Assembly (NCBI GenBank): GCA_023412195.1
Contig: JAEYNZ010000100.1
Span: 1 to 25,704 of the forward strand
Source: Bacteroidota bacterium
GTDB lineage: Bacteria; Bacteroidota; Bacteroidia; Bacteroidales; Prolixibacteraceae
Length of the DNA: 25,704 nucleotides
Direction: 5' to 3'
Shown here: piece by piece, positions 1 to 6,531 of the stretch
Numbering within the stretch: position 1 is the first letter of the stretch
How the letters are laid out: the number at the start of each line of letters is the position of its first letter
Program-made: the position numbers and the translations under genes
Notes under the pieces: model-generated
What the model saw: the letters and a program-made list of their open reading frames with translations, nothing else
Database searches by the model: none
What the model was told of the DNA's origin: nothing

Positions 1-570
1 GATTATGATCCTGACAGGGATAAGATCCGCATCGTGCCATGGCCGATGATGGATGTACAGCATGGTACGCTGACCATCCAGGCTGATGGTGCGTTTATTT
101 ACATGCCCGATGAAGGATTTGTGGGCCTGGATACTTTTGTTTACCGCATCTATGATGACGGCTTCCAGGAACTGTGGGATGAAGCAACCGTGAGGATCAA
201 CGTACTGCCGGGTGTCGACTGCGACGGACTGCCTGATGATCCGGATGTTCCAAAAGAATGCGCACTGCTCATACCTGATGGCTTCTCGCCCAACGGTGAC
301 GGTGTTCATGATTTCTTCCAGGTTTACTGTATAGAAAAATACCCGGAGGCTGTAATGCGCATCTTCGACCGTGCAGGCAACAAGCTCTTCCAGAAACATA
401 ACTACGGTAACCTCAACTACTGGAGCACCGATGAAAATGCCTGGTGGTGGGGCACCTCCGAACACCGACTGACCCTTGGCCGCGGCACCGTGCCTGCAGG
501 CACCTACCTGTACGTGCTCGAACTGGGCAACGGAGAGGTACGAACAGGTACGGTGATGATAGCTTATTAA
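1..570 (+). CDS. T9SS-secreted protein, C-terminal end with gliding-motility-type sorting domain (5' partial)
   Basis: The reading frame is open from base 1 to the TAA at 568-570, so the window holds only the last 189 residues of a longer protein. Residues about 1-60 look like the end of a cadherin/Ig-like repeat (HGTLTIQADGAFIYMPDEG, then a DTFVYRIYDDG strand). After a linker with Cys, from about residue 92 comes the family signature: a PDGFSPNGDGVHDFF turn, then an IFDRAGNKLF strand, Trp-rich middle, and the closing PAGTYLYVLELGNGE strand. This is the gliding-motility-associated C-terminal (CHU_C, type B) domain that, in Bacteroidota, directs cargo to the type IX secretion system and the cell surface. 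The internal GTG at 34 is not a believable start because homology-like sequence continues upstream. The function of the missing N-terminal part cannot be judged. What follows it is only repeats. Confidence 0.9.
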   Translation, partial: DYDPDRDKIRIVPWPMMDVQHGTLTIQADGAFIYMPDEGFVGLDTFVYRIYDDGFQELWDEATVRINVLPGVDCDGLPDDPDVPKECALLIPDGFSPNGDGVHDFFQVYCIEKYPEAVMRIFDRAGNKLFQKHNYGNLNYWSTDENAWWWGTSEHRLTLGRGTVPAGTYLYVLELGNGEVRTGTVMIAY

Positions 571-834
571 ACGAATTTCACGAATCAGAACGAATTTACA
601 CGAAGAACACTGGCAGAAACTTCCTTCATTGCCACATGTAACCGGGCAGAATGGAGTACCCGAGGAAAGAGCCAGCTGCCTTTAGGCAGGGGAGAGAAGG
701 TGGATTTTATCAATTTAAAGGGCAGGATATCCTTATTTTAGGCTTTTGTAGTTTATCTTCTTCTTTTTCAAAAAATCATTTCCACGAAATCATCATTTTT
801 TGTATGACTGTGGGTATAATATCTCTTATTTTAG
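571..834. other. Non-coding spacer after the T9SS gene
   Basis: I see no gene. The first 40 bases repeat the word ACGAATT with variants (acgaattt, cacgaatc, gaatttac, acgaagaa), a low-complexity pattern. The remainder is AT-rich with no convincing coding signal or strong terminator hairpin. Confidence 0.5.
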
Positions 835-897
835 GTATAGTATAAGTATAGTATAAGTATAGTATAAGTATAGTATTGGGATAGTCTAAGTATAGTC
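835..897. repeat. 11-bp tandem array (GTATAGTATAA)
   Basis: Three exact copies of GTATAGTATAA start at 835, 846 and 857. Degenerate copies follow in the same 11-bp phase at 868 (GTATAGTATTG), 879 (GGATAGTCTAA) and 890 (GTATAGTC, truncated). The period is close to one helical turn. No gene starts nearby in an orientation that would make it an obvious operator. Confidence 0.9.
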
Positions 898-967
898 ATC
901 ATATAACCGGATGCTAAAGAAGTACAGAAGGGATAGTGAAGAAATGGGAGAAGGAGAGACGTAGGTT

Positions 968-2110
968 TTTAACCTAGCATTCAGGCTGGGGTACCGGCCA
1001 GAGTGGTCGGACTCATCAGCTGAACCCCCAGCCTGAAGGCCGGGGTCTGGGAGAGGGCGGTGGCAGTTTGAGTGTCCATCGGCGAAGGCTGGAGATCGTA
1101 CGAATATGGGCATCATATCTGCCATGGCAAGGAAGATATCAGATGCTGATGCACTTCATCCGAAGGGGGTCTTTAACTCCAGCCTTCAGGCTGGGGTAAC
1201 GGGAAGCCAGTTTTGACCCGGGCTTTAGCCCCATAAGGTTACAATCCCGCTGGTTAACGGGCTAAAGCCCCGCCAGAGTGGTCGGACTCATCAGCTGAAC
1301 CCCCAGCCTGAAGGCCGGGGTTAGGAAGAGGGCGGTGGCAGTTTGAGTGTCCATCGGCGAAGGCTGGAGATCGTACGAATATGGGTATATCTGCCATGGC
1401 AAGGAAGATATCAGATGCTGATGCACTTCATCCGGAGGGAGTCTTTAACTCCAGCCTTCAGGCTGGGGTACCGGGAGGCCAGTATTAACCCGGGCTTTAG
1501 CCCCATAAGGTTACAATCCCGCTGGATAACGGGCTAAAGCCCCGCCAGAGTGGTCGGACTCATCAGCTGAACCCCCAGCCTGAAGGCCGGGGTCAGGGAG
1601 AGGGCCGTGGCAGTTTGAGTGTCCATCGGCGAAGGCTGGAGATCGTGCGTATATGGGCATATCTGCCATGGCAAGGAAGATATCAGATGATGATGCACTT
1701 CATCCGGAGGGAGTCTTTAACCCTTGCCTTCAGGCTGGGGTACCGGGAAGACAGTATTAACCCGGGCTTTAGCCCCATAAGGTTACAATCCCGCTGGATA
1801 ACGGGCTAAAGCCCCGCCAGTGTGGTCGGACTCATCAGCTGAACCCCCAGCCTGAAGGCCGGGGTTAGGAAGAGGGCGGTGGCAGTTTGAGTGTCCATGG
1901 GCGAAGGCTGGAGATCGTGCGAATATAGGCATATCTGCCATGGCAAGGAAGATATCAGATGCTGATGCACTTCATCCGCAAGGGGTCTTTAACCCTAGCC
2001 TTCAGGCTGGGGTACCGGGAAGCCAGTTTTGACCCGGGCTTTAGCCCCATAAGGTTACAATCCCGCTGGATAACGGGCTAAAGCCCCGCCAGAGTGGTCG
2101 GATTCATCAG
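968..2110. repeat. Tandem array of ~272-bp units containing paired extragenic palindromes
   Basis: Four full units begin at the word GAGTGGTCGG at 1001, 1276, 1548 and 1820 (lengths 275, 272, 272 and 272), with a truncated unit before (968-1000) and a 19-bp stub after (2092-2110). Copies look well over 90% identical by eye; unit 1 has three extra bases near 1110. Each unit holds two inverted-repeat pairs: CCCCAGCCTGAAGG against CCTTCAGGCTGGGG, and GGGCTTTAGCCCC against GGGGCTAAAGCCC read on the other strand. This resembles REP/BIME-type clusters. Short open frames in units 2 and 3 (MSVHRRRLEIVRIW...) are broken by a TAG in unit 4, so the array is not read as coding. Confidence 0.92.
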
Positions 2111-2691
2111 TCATTCGCAAATACAATCTTCCACAGCCCCCGGAAATCATTCAACTTATACCCCATGGCCAGATCTGACGGATAGAGCTCCTGTATTTTA
2201 CTGTAGGTTGCCGGATCCATTTCCTGTGGGGAACCATGGCACTGGAGGCAGGCAGGCATCCCTGTCACAATGGGCCTGTAATATATGGGCTGCCCTTCCA
2301 CAGCAATTATTGTGTCGCGTTGCACACCATCCCGGTGGAGGGTAAAGAAGTACTCCCACATATCCTTATCGGTACCGGTGGACAAAGCATTTTCAGAGTT
2401 CCGGTTCTTTTCGGAAATACGGGCAATTTCACAGTTCCATTTTTGGCTCAGGCTATCGGTGATGTCTGCAGCATGAATGTTGCAGAATTCAACGGCATAA
2501 AGGCTCCCACCCTGCTGCATGGCCTGTGAAACATTGGCAAGAAGGGCTGCCTGTGTGGCAGTGGAAACCTCATTCCCGGCAGTAAGGTAGCGGGCATAGG
2601 TTTCAGCATCCATGCTGTTTTGGGAAGGTTTCTGTTGGCAGGAGAAGATCAGGAAAAAGGAGATCAGCATAAGGTTATTTCGCAGTTTCAT
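2107..2691 (-). CDS. DUF3365 (Tll0287-like) c-type haem lipoprotein
   Basis: A 194-residue protein starting at ATG 2691 with a lipoprotein signal (LISFFLIFSC, lipid-anchored Cys18 predicted). The body matches the DUF3365/Tll0287-like haem domain: an N-terminal helix region, a YAVEFCNIHA segment, and a single haem-attachment motif CLQCH at residues 148-152, then the PxDLAMGYKLNDFRG closing motif typical of the family. Such domains are extracytoplasmic c-type haem sensors or redox proteins, often found alone as here or fused to signalling domains. The protein ends soon after the last conserved strand (GLWKIVF), so it appears full length. Its TGA stop (2107-2109) lies inside the stub of the 272-bp repeat array, meaning the array abuts or has replaced the natural 3' end. 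Partners and the exact ligand are not evident from the neighbours. Confidence 0.85.
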   Translation of the reverse strand: MKLRNNLMLISFFLIFSCQQKPSQNSMDAETYARYLTAGNEVSTATQAALLANVSQAMQQGGSLYAVEFCNIHAADITDSLSQKWNCEIARISEKNRNSENALSTGTDKDMWEYFFTLHRDGVQRDTIIAVEGQPIYYRPIVTGMPACLQCHGSPQEMDPATYSKIQELYPSDLAMGYKLNDFRGLWKIVFAND

Positions 2692-2765
2692 AGGATGTTA
2701 TTTGATTGATTCTTCAGGATGTAATAACAATCATAACTCAGAGAAGTTGAGAAGTTGTTGGGTGC

Positions 2766-2821
2766 TTGTTACTGGTTGCTGGTTACTTAATTCTTGGTGT
2801 TGGTTGCTTGTTACGTGTTGC
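2766..2821 (-). repeat. Degenerate heptamer array, GYAACCA type
   Basis: Eight consecutive 7-mers in exact phase from 2766: TTGTTAC, TGGTTGC, TGGTTAC, TTAATTC, TTGGTGT, TGGTTGC, TTGTTAC, GTGTTGC. On the minus strand the words read GCAACCA, GTAACCA and GTAACAA. A short array of the same word family lies on the plus strand at 3269-3296. Confidence 0.75.
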
Positions 2822-2912
2822 AAATTTTGGAATATAATCTGGAATATCAGCAGGAAAAGAAGTGGAGAGTAAAGAGAAGAGTTAACCACCAAAACACCAT
2901 AGAGAGTTTCAA

Positions 2913-2954
2913 CTCTGCCCTCGAAACTCGAAAATCGTAGCTCGCAGCTCTTCT
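2913..2954. repeat. Degenerate heptamer array, CTCGAAA type
   Basis: Six consecutive 7-mers in phase: CTCTGCC, CTCGAAA, CTCGAAA, ATCGTAG, CTCGCAG, CTCTTCT. It ends just before the SusD fragment. Confidence 0.65.
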
Positions 2955-2960
2955 TACAGC

Positions 2961-3145
2961 TGCGTGTTATCCACAGCCACAGGCTGGATGAACGGAGTGA
3001 ATGCCAACAACTACAGGTATATCCGTTATTCACATGTACTGTTATGGAGGGCTGAGATTGCAGCATGGGAGGGCGATCTTGAAACTGCCCGCAGGCTGGT
3101 GAATATGATCCGTGAACAGGCAGGTAATGAAGTGGTAATGGCCAC
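2961..3145 (+). pseudogene. SusD/RagB outer-membrane lipoprotein, internal fragment
   Basis: In the frame starting at 2964 the translation contains NNYRYIRYSHVLLWRAEIA followed by WEGDLETARRLVNMIREQAG and NEVVM. This is the conserved C-terminal helical motif of SusD/RagB-family glycan-binding lipoproteins (RYIRYADVLLxxAE...GxLxxARxxVNxIRxRAxN). Only about 55 residues remain out of the usual 450-600. There is no signal peptide or N-terminal part upstream, and after EVVM the frame runs into unrelated sequence with the hairpin AACCACC-TTA-GGTGGTT at 3162-3178 and a stop at 3180-3182. No partner SusC gene is present. I read it as a deletion remnant of a polysaccharide-utilisation locus, perhaps once linked to the GH43 gene downstream. 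Confidence 0.8.
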
Positions 3146-3182
3146 TGATTCCAGAATGGAAAACCACCTTAGGTGGTTCTGA

Positions 3183-3504
3183 GATTCAAATCGCAGAGGC
3201 CTTTGCCGCAGTGGGTCACATCCGGATTTTGGTGTTCTTATTGGTGCCTTAGTGGTAAGGTCAGTAAGGCAACCAGAAACCAGTAACAATTAACCTGCTT
3301 GTTTGCTGCATCAATCCCCCTGCCCCCTTCGGTAAAATTGCAGCAGCCAGATTTAGGGCAACAGCAAAATCCTGCCTGCCGGCAGGCAAGGGATACGGGC
3401 TCTGATATGAAGTGTGTGCTATTTATCCGGCCCCCCTTGCAGCTTGCAGCCAGTAGCAAGAAGCTTCTATTTGCAACTCCTCACTTGCAGCTAGAAGCTA
3501 GAAG
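3183..3504. other. Non-coding repeat debris between the SusD fragment and the GH43 gene
   Basis: No gene is supported here. The stretch holds heptamers GCAACCA, GAAACCA, GTAACAA and TTAACCT at 3269-3296, a C-rich AATCCCCC...CCCCCTT word near 3314, a CCTGCC-GGCAGG palindrome at 3371-3390, and the long heptamer array that starts at 3436. Confidence 0.6.
3371..3391. repeat. Dispersed CCTGCCGGCAGG-type palindrome
   Basis: CCTGCCTGCCGGCAGGCAAGG, written here as CCTGCCTGCC plus GGCAGGCAAG, can fold into a GC-rich hairpin. Related copies are seen near 5170-5190, 5450-5480, 5921-5942, 6030-6047, 6512-6533, 6811-6832, 13275-13292 and 25409-25432. Several are followed by GCGAGTTGCGAG. All lie outside intact genes. 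Confidence 0.75.
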
Positions 3505-3512
3505 CTAAAAGC
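3436..3512 (-). repeat. Degenerate heptamer array crossing the GH43 stop codon
   Basis: Eleven consecutive 7-mers in exact phase: CTTGCAG, CTTGCAG, CCAGTAG, CAAGAAG, CTTCTAT, TTGCAAC, TCCTCAC, TTGCAGC, TAGAAGC, TAGAAGC, TAAAAGC. The last two cover the TAG stop of the GH43 gene (minus-strand reading of 3505-3507) and its last codons. Confidence 0.75.
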
Positions 3513-4632
3513 TGGTCTCCAGGCTCCACTCATCTATCCATTCCAGGTAAGGCAGTCCTTCATCATCGAATTGAAGGGGCAGCCAGATGTAGCGGCCGTC
3601 GATGGCATTATCGGGGTTCCAGCGGTCGGCCATAAAAATGAAGGCATCCTTTTTACCCTGTACGGGTAGAATAAAAGTGCTCTGGGAATCGAATGTAATC
3701 TCAGCACGCTCGCCGCGGCATGGATTTTTAATATATTGCCAGTCGCCCATAACAGCATCGGCAACCAGCAAACGGGCAGCATTTGGAGCCCAGCCGGTGC
3801 AGCCGGAGGTAATCATGTAATACTTTCCTTTGTGTTTAAAGATTGCAGGAGCCTCATTATGTCCGGTAGGCAGCACCCGGATATATTTCCCTGTAAAGCC
3901 GGTATATTCATCATCCAGCTCCGATATATGAAGTGTCAGGTTATCTTCGGCGGCATGAATGTGATATGCTGTACCATCTTCATCCACATAAAGGGTCATG
4001 TCTCGTGACATCTGTCCCCGCTCCATATGCCGGTGAACAAACAGCCCGTCGTGCACTGCCTGTTTCCATTCATCGGTCCATGCTTTCAACTCTTCCTTAA
4101 ATTGCATCTGCTGCAGGGAAACGCTGTAATTTAAAGGCCAGTTCCCGGCATCCGGGTTCAATGCCTCCAGGAAAGTGAACGGACCAGCAGGGTGATCAGC
4201 AACAGCAACTCCTGTCTGTGCCGCATTATAACCCTGACCTTTCAGTTCAAGATGAAACCACATGACAAACTTCCCGGTGCGCGCATTGTAAATAACCTTA
4301 GGCCTTTCAATCACACATCCTTCCACGATGGGGCTCCCCGGATCCTTGCTTACCGGCATGGCAATTCCTTCATCAACCCAATTGTAAAGGTCATTTGATG
4401 AGTAGCAGTGAACTCCCACCCAGGCTTGGTTCCCACGGCGCCCTTCGGTTTTATGCTCACCAAACCAATAGTATTTTCCTTCATGAAACAGCATGCCACC
4501 TCCATGAGCATTGATGTGCACACCGTTGTTATCGGGCCACAGCTCCCCCGGACGAAAAGTCCCTGCTGGCTGGCAATGGCTCCATAATGGCATGGCCAGA
4601 AGAATTCCCAAAAAAAAGTTTAGTGATTTCAT
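3505..4632 (-). CDS. Secreted glycoside hydrolase family 43-type beta-propeller protein
   Basis: A 375-residue protein; I chose ATG 4632 over an upstream in-frame TTG at 4641 because the signal peptide begins there (MKSLNFFLGILLAMPLWSHC, cleavage near residue 20). The mature part is a five-bladed-propeller GH43-like domain: INAHGGGMLFHEGKYYWFGEH (about 40-60, GEHKTEGRRG 58-67), VIERPKVIYN (108-116, Glu109), DMTLYVDEDGTAYHI (201-215), GHNEAPAIFKHKGKYY (257-272, Glu260) and a final DRWNP block (346-350). The HINAHGGG and GEHKTEGRRG pattern resembles the exo-beta-1,3-galactanase-like subfamilies of GH43, so galactan side chains are a possible substrate; this is inference. It acts in the periplasm or outside the cell. 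It lies 38 bp downstream of a phosphoribosyltransferase on the same strand, an unrelated function. Its stop codon sits in a heptamer array. Confidence 0.85.
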   Translation of the reverse strand: MKSLNFFLGILLAMPLWSHCQPAGTFRPGELWPDNNGVHINAHGGGMLFHEGKYYWFGEHKTEGRRGNQAWVGVHCYSSNDLYNWVDEGIAMPVSKDPGSPIVEGCVIERPKVIYNARTGKFVMWFHLELKGQGYNAAQTGVAVADHPAGPFTFLEALNPDAGNWPLNYSVSLQQMQFKEELKAWTDEWKQAVHDGLFVHRHMERGQMSRDMTLYVDEDGTAYHIHAAEDNLTLHISELDDEYTGFTGKYIRVLPTGHNEAPAIFKHKGKYYMITSGCTGWAPNAARLLVADAVMGDWQYIKNPCRGERAEITFDSQSTFILPVQGKKDAFIFMADRWNPDNAIDGRYIWLPLQFDDEGLPYLEWIDEWSLETSF

Positions 4633-4670
4633 AGTTGTCAATTTTAGTTTTCAGCAGCAGTTGCAAGGGC

Positions 4671-5078
4671 TTATTTCCATGGCCATTGCACACAATCTTT
4701 TTCATCGGGAAAAAGAACGTAATCAGCCTTTCCTTTCATGGCAAGGGTTTTTACATTGAGGCCTTTTAATTGTTCAAGCGCGGCCTGCATGGTTTTACCG
4801 GAAACCGATACATCGTCGACAAGCAGGATTTTCTTTCCTTCCAGGTTGCCGGCAGGTTTCTGCAGAACCATTGGTTCATCATACTTGGGTGTGTTCTTTT
4901 CATCCCGGTAATTGAGCACCATCACCTGCAACTCTGCATCCAGATGAAAAGCCACAATTCCTGCCGGTACAATTCCACCCGAACCAATCCCTATCACAAC
5001 ATCCGTTTCCGGCAGATCCATACTCCGGAGCCTTGCAGCAATTTCCCTGAATGAAAGAGGAACCATATCACTTGACAT
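4671..5078 (-). CDS. Phosphoribosyltransferase-fold protein
   Basis: A 135-residue cytosolic protein beginning MSSDMVPLSF at ATG 5078. It shows the type I phosphoribosyltransferase layout: a nucleotide/phosphate loop VVIGIGSGGIVPAGIVA (27-43) and the PRPP-binding signature ILLVDDVSVSGKTM (84-97), with Asp88-Asp89 as the metal/ribose ligands expected for the family. The hood region that sets base specificity is short and not diagnostic. It is smaller than hypoxanthine or orotate phosphoribosyltransferases (about 175-215 residues), so it may have another base, or a regulatory or repair role. The GH43 gene follows after 38 bp and could be co-transcribed, but no functional link is evident. Confidence 0.8.
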   Translation of the reverse strand: MSSDMVPLSFREIAARLRSMDLPETDVVIGIGSGGIVPAGIVAFHLDAELQVMVLNYRDEKNTPKYDEPMVLQKPAGNLEGKKILLVDDVSVSGKTMQAALEQLKGLNVKTLAMKGKADYVLFPDEKDCVQWPWK

Positions 5079-5116
5079 TTATTATTTTGATATACAAGAA
5101 TAAGAAAATTATTGGG

Positions 5117-5161
5117 AAGCTACAAGCTGAAAGCTGTAAGCTGCAAGCTGCAAGCTGCAAG
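5117..5161 (+). repeat. Heptamer array AAGCTGC
   Basis: Words in exact 7-bp phase: AAGCTAC, AAGCTGA, AAGCTGT, AAGCTGC, AAGCTGC, AAGCTGC, AAG. The related word GAGTTGC then flanks a CCTGCCTG-type palindrome at 5170-5190, and a weaker phased run (GTTGCTA, AGTGAGC, TGCAAGA, AGAGCTG, CTAGTTT, GCAAGTT) occupies about 5412-5453. Confidence 0.85.
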
Positions 5162-5276
5162 AAGAGTTGCCTGCCTGACAGGCAGGCGAGTTGCGATAAA
5201 GAGAGTTGTACGAAACGATCTGCACATAACTGGCTGGCGAGTTGTAAGTGAAATAGGACCATGGATAGCCGCAAAC

Positions 5277-5400
5277 GCTGTTTTCATTGGGATTTCCATG
5301 AGCATAACTCCCAAACAAAATTATCTTGACAGGATTAAGTGGCATTAACCTGGATACTGCAAAATTATCCATCATCTGTATTGCATATTTTATATCAAAG
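5277..5400 (-). pseudogene. Minimal nucleotidyltransferase (MNT) domain, N-terminal fragment
   Basis: The minus-strand frame reads KYAIQMMDNFAVSRL, then PVKIILFGSYAHGNPNENS. The LFGSYAxGxPxExS loop is the glycine-serine signature of MNT/KNTase-type nucleotidyltransferases, usually followed by DIDLLV carrying the catalytic aspartates. Here the sequence diverges exactly at that point, so both catalytic aspartates are missing. The remaining frame is made of repeat-derived residues. No HEPN partner gene is visible. I read it as a dead fragment of an MNT (antitoxin-type) gene. Confidence 0.6.
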
Positions 5401-5449
5401 ATAAGAATTAAGTTGCTAAGTGAGCTGCAAGAAGAGCTGCTAGTTTGCA

Positions 5450-5655
5450 AGTTCCCTGTCTGCTAAAGGCAGGCAGGCGAGTTGCGAGTGAATAGTGGTG
5501 TTGGTGGATAAATGTGCGCCTGCTCCTCCTTGCCCACCACTCATAACAGCGCTCGTCATCGCGAAAATACATCCCAAAAGGAAAATTGGGGCATAATGCT
5601 GATATGACAGAGGGATTTCAATACTTACTTTTGTGATAAGGACTGAAATGAGGTT
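5450..5655. other. Non-coding spacer
   Basis: I see no gene. The first 35 bases hold a CTGTCTGC...GGCAGGCAGG palindrome followed by GCGAGTTGCGAGTG. The rest is mixed sequence up to the repeat block. Confidence 0.45.
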
Positions 5656-5945
5656 GCTTCGGTCATTCCGCTTCACGGAATTTCCCTCGCAATGACGGCT
5701 TTAAGGTGAGGTGAGGAGAGAAGAGACGGCTTCGCCGTCTTCTCTCCTCCTTTTGATTCTCAGCGAGCTCGTCATTGCGAAGGAGGAGGTACGACGACTG
5801 AAGCAACCTCACCTTAATTATTGATCGCAGGATATCATTGCGAGGGGCCGACGACTGAAGCAACCTCACCTTAATTATTGATCGCGGGGATATCATTGCG
5901 AGGGGCACGACGACTGAAGCTCGCTTGCCGGCAGGCAGGCAACCT
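5656..5945. repeat. Hairpin-rich repeat block, left copy
   Basis: The block runs: GCTTCGGTCATTCCG, a CCCTCGCAATGACGG word, a long hairpin at 5713-5749 (GAGGAGAGAAGAGACGGC, loop TTC, complementary arm), then three phased words CGTCATTGCGA / ATCATTGCGA each followed by ACGACTGAAGCAACCTC, ending in a TTGCCGGCAGGCAGGC palindrome. A second direct copy is at 6532-6840, on the other side of the GIY-YIG gene. The two align along nearly their whole length with about 85-90% identity by eye. Confidence 0.88.
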
Positions 5946-6123
5946 CTTTATGCAGTTACCTCATTTGGTTAGTTCATTGTAAAAGGTGCACCTAACTTAT
6001 TTGGTGCATTTACAACGACTGAAGCCTATCTGCCGGCCGGAAGGCAACTTTTATGAGCAGCAACCTCTTTAAGTCCAGTTTAAATTGTTCCAAAGCAAAT
6101 TTGCTGGGTTAGTTTTCTTTTAA
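5946..6123. other. Spacer between repeat block and GIY-YIG gene
   Basis: No gene seen. It contains AAGGTGCACCTAAC with a second GGTGCATTTAC word, one more CGACTGAAGCC remnant of the repeat family and a TGCCGGCCGG palindrome. Confidence 0.4.
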
Positions 6124-6409
6124 CTAGGGAAGTAAATCATCCCATTCAGGATTTCTTTTGTTGATCAATTCTATTTTCTTTTTTTCGGGAGCCGGCTTTT
6201 ATCTGCTTTTCTCTGGCTATAGCATCTTCAATGGAAAAAAATTGTTCATAAAAAACAAGTTTGGTTACATGATACTGGCTGGTGAAAGAATTTTTAAAAT
6301 ATCCTGTACGATGTTGCCATATACGTTGTTCCAGATTACTTGTGACCCCAGTATATAAAACAGTATTGGTTTTATTTGTCAGGATGTATACGAATCCCTT
6401 TGGTTCCAT
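6124..6409 (-). pseudogene. GIY-YIG nuclease-domain protein with a one-base frameshift near the 3' end
   Basis: From ATG 6409 the frame gives an 87-residue protein with the UPF0213/GIY-YIG layout: VYIL (7-10) and LYTG (18-21) for the two signature strands, Arg29 and His33 in SNLEQRIWQHR, and AIAREKQIKAGSRKK (63-77). It then reads an atypical tail and stops at 6146. Removing one A from the run of seven A's (minus-strand reading of 6179-6185) restores KKIELINKRNPEWDDLLP and a TAG at 6124-6126, exactly the family's usual ending (KIxLIxxxNPxWxDL), for 94 residues. So there is a single-base insertion, a sequencing error, or slippage expression. The catalytic core is intact. The gene is flanked by two direct copies of a hairpin-rich repeat block. 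Biological roles of this stand-alone family are poorly defined. Confidence 0.85.
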
Positions 6410-6531
6410 TTGGTGTTTTTAGTTGATTGATTTATTTATACGTGGGATTTTAGAAGGAGTTACTTCAACTTCCAAAAAAAACTGGATTTATAATATGATT
6501 CATTTGGGGTTGCCCGCCTGCCGGCCGGCAG

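Noticed and set aside
835..897. Possible CRISPR array
   Set aside because: The units are 11 bp with no spacers between them and no cas gene in the window. The same holds for 25198-25308 and for the 272-bp array.
886..1125. Minus-strand open frame over the start of the repeat array
   Set aside because: It is repeat sequence read backwards; the reading frame does not persist in later units.
1343..1809. Two 64-residue open frames (MSVHRRRLEIVRIW...) in successive units of the 272-bp array, considered as a repeated small protein or a REP-associated transposase fragment
   Set aside because: The same frame in unit 4 has a TAG near 1926, unit 1 has a three-base insertion, and the start Met is only in two units. 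No transposase motif (HUH, Tyr) is present.
2731..3066. Open frame of 111 residues on the minus strand
   Set aside because: Its composition (SNQHQELSNQQPVTSTQQ) comes from heptamer repeats, and it overlaps the SusD fragment on the other strand.
5663..5908. Repetitive minus-strand protein (SPRSIIKVRLLQSS repeated)
   Set aside because: It is the translation of the TCATTGCGA...GAAGCAACCTC block; the copy at 6532-6840 does not keep the frame.
6179..6185. Programmed ribosomal frameshifting in the GIY-YIG gene
   Set aside because: Only a bare A-run is seen, with no downstream structure in the coding direction; a simple indel or sequencing error is more likely.
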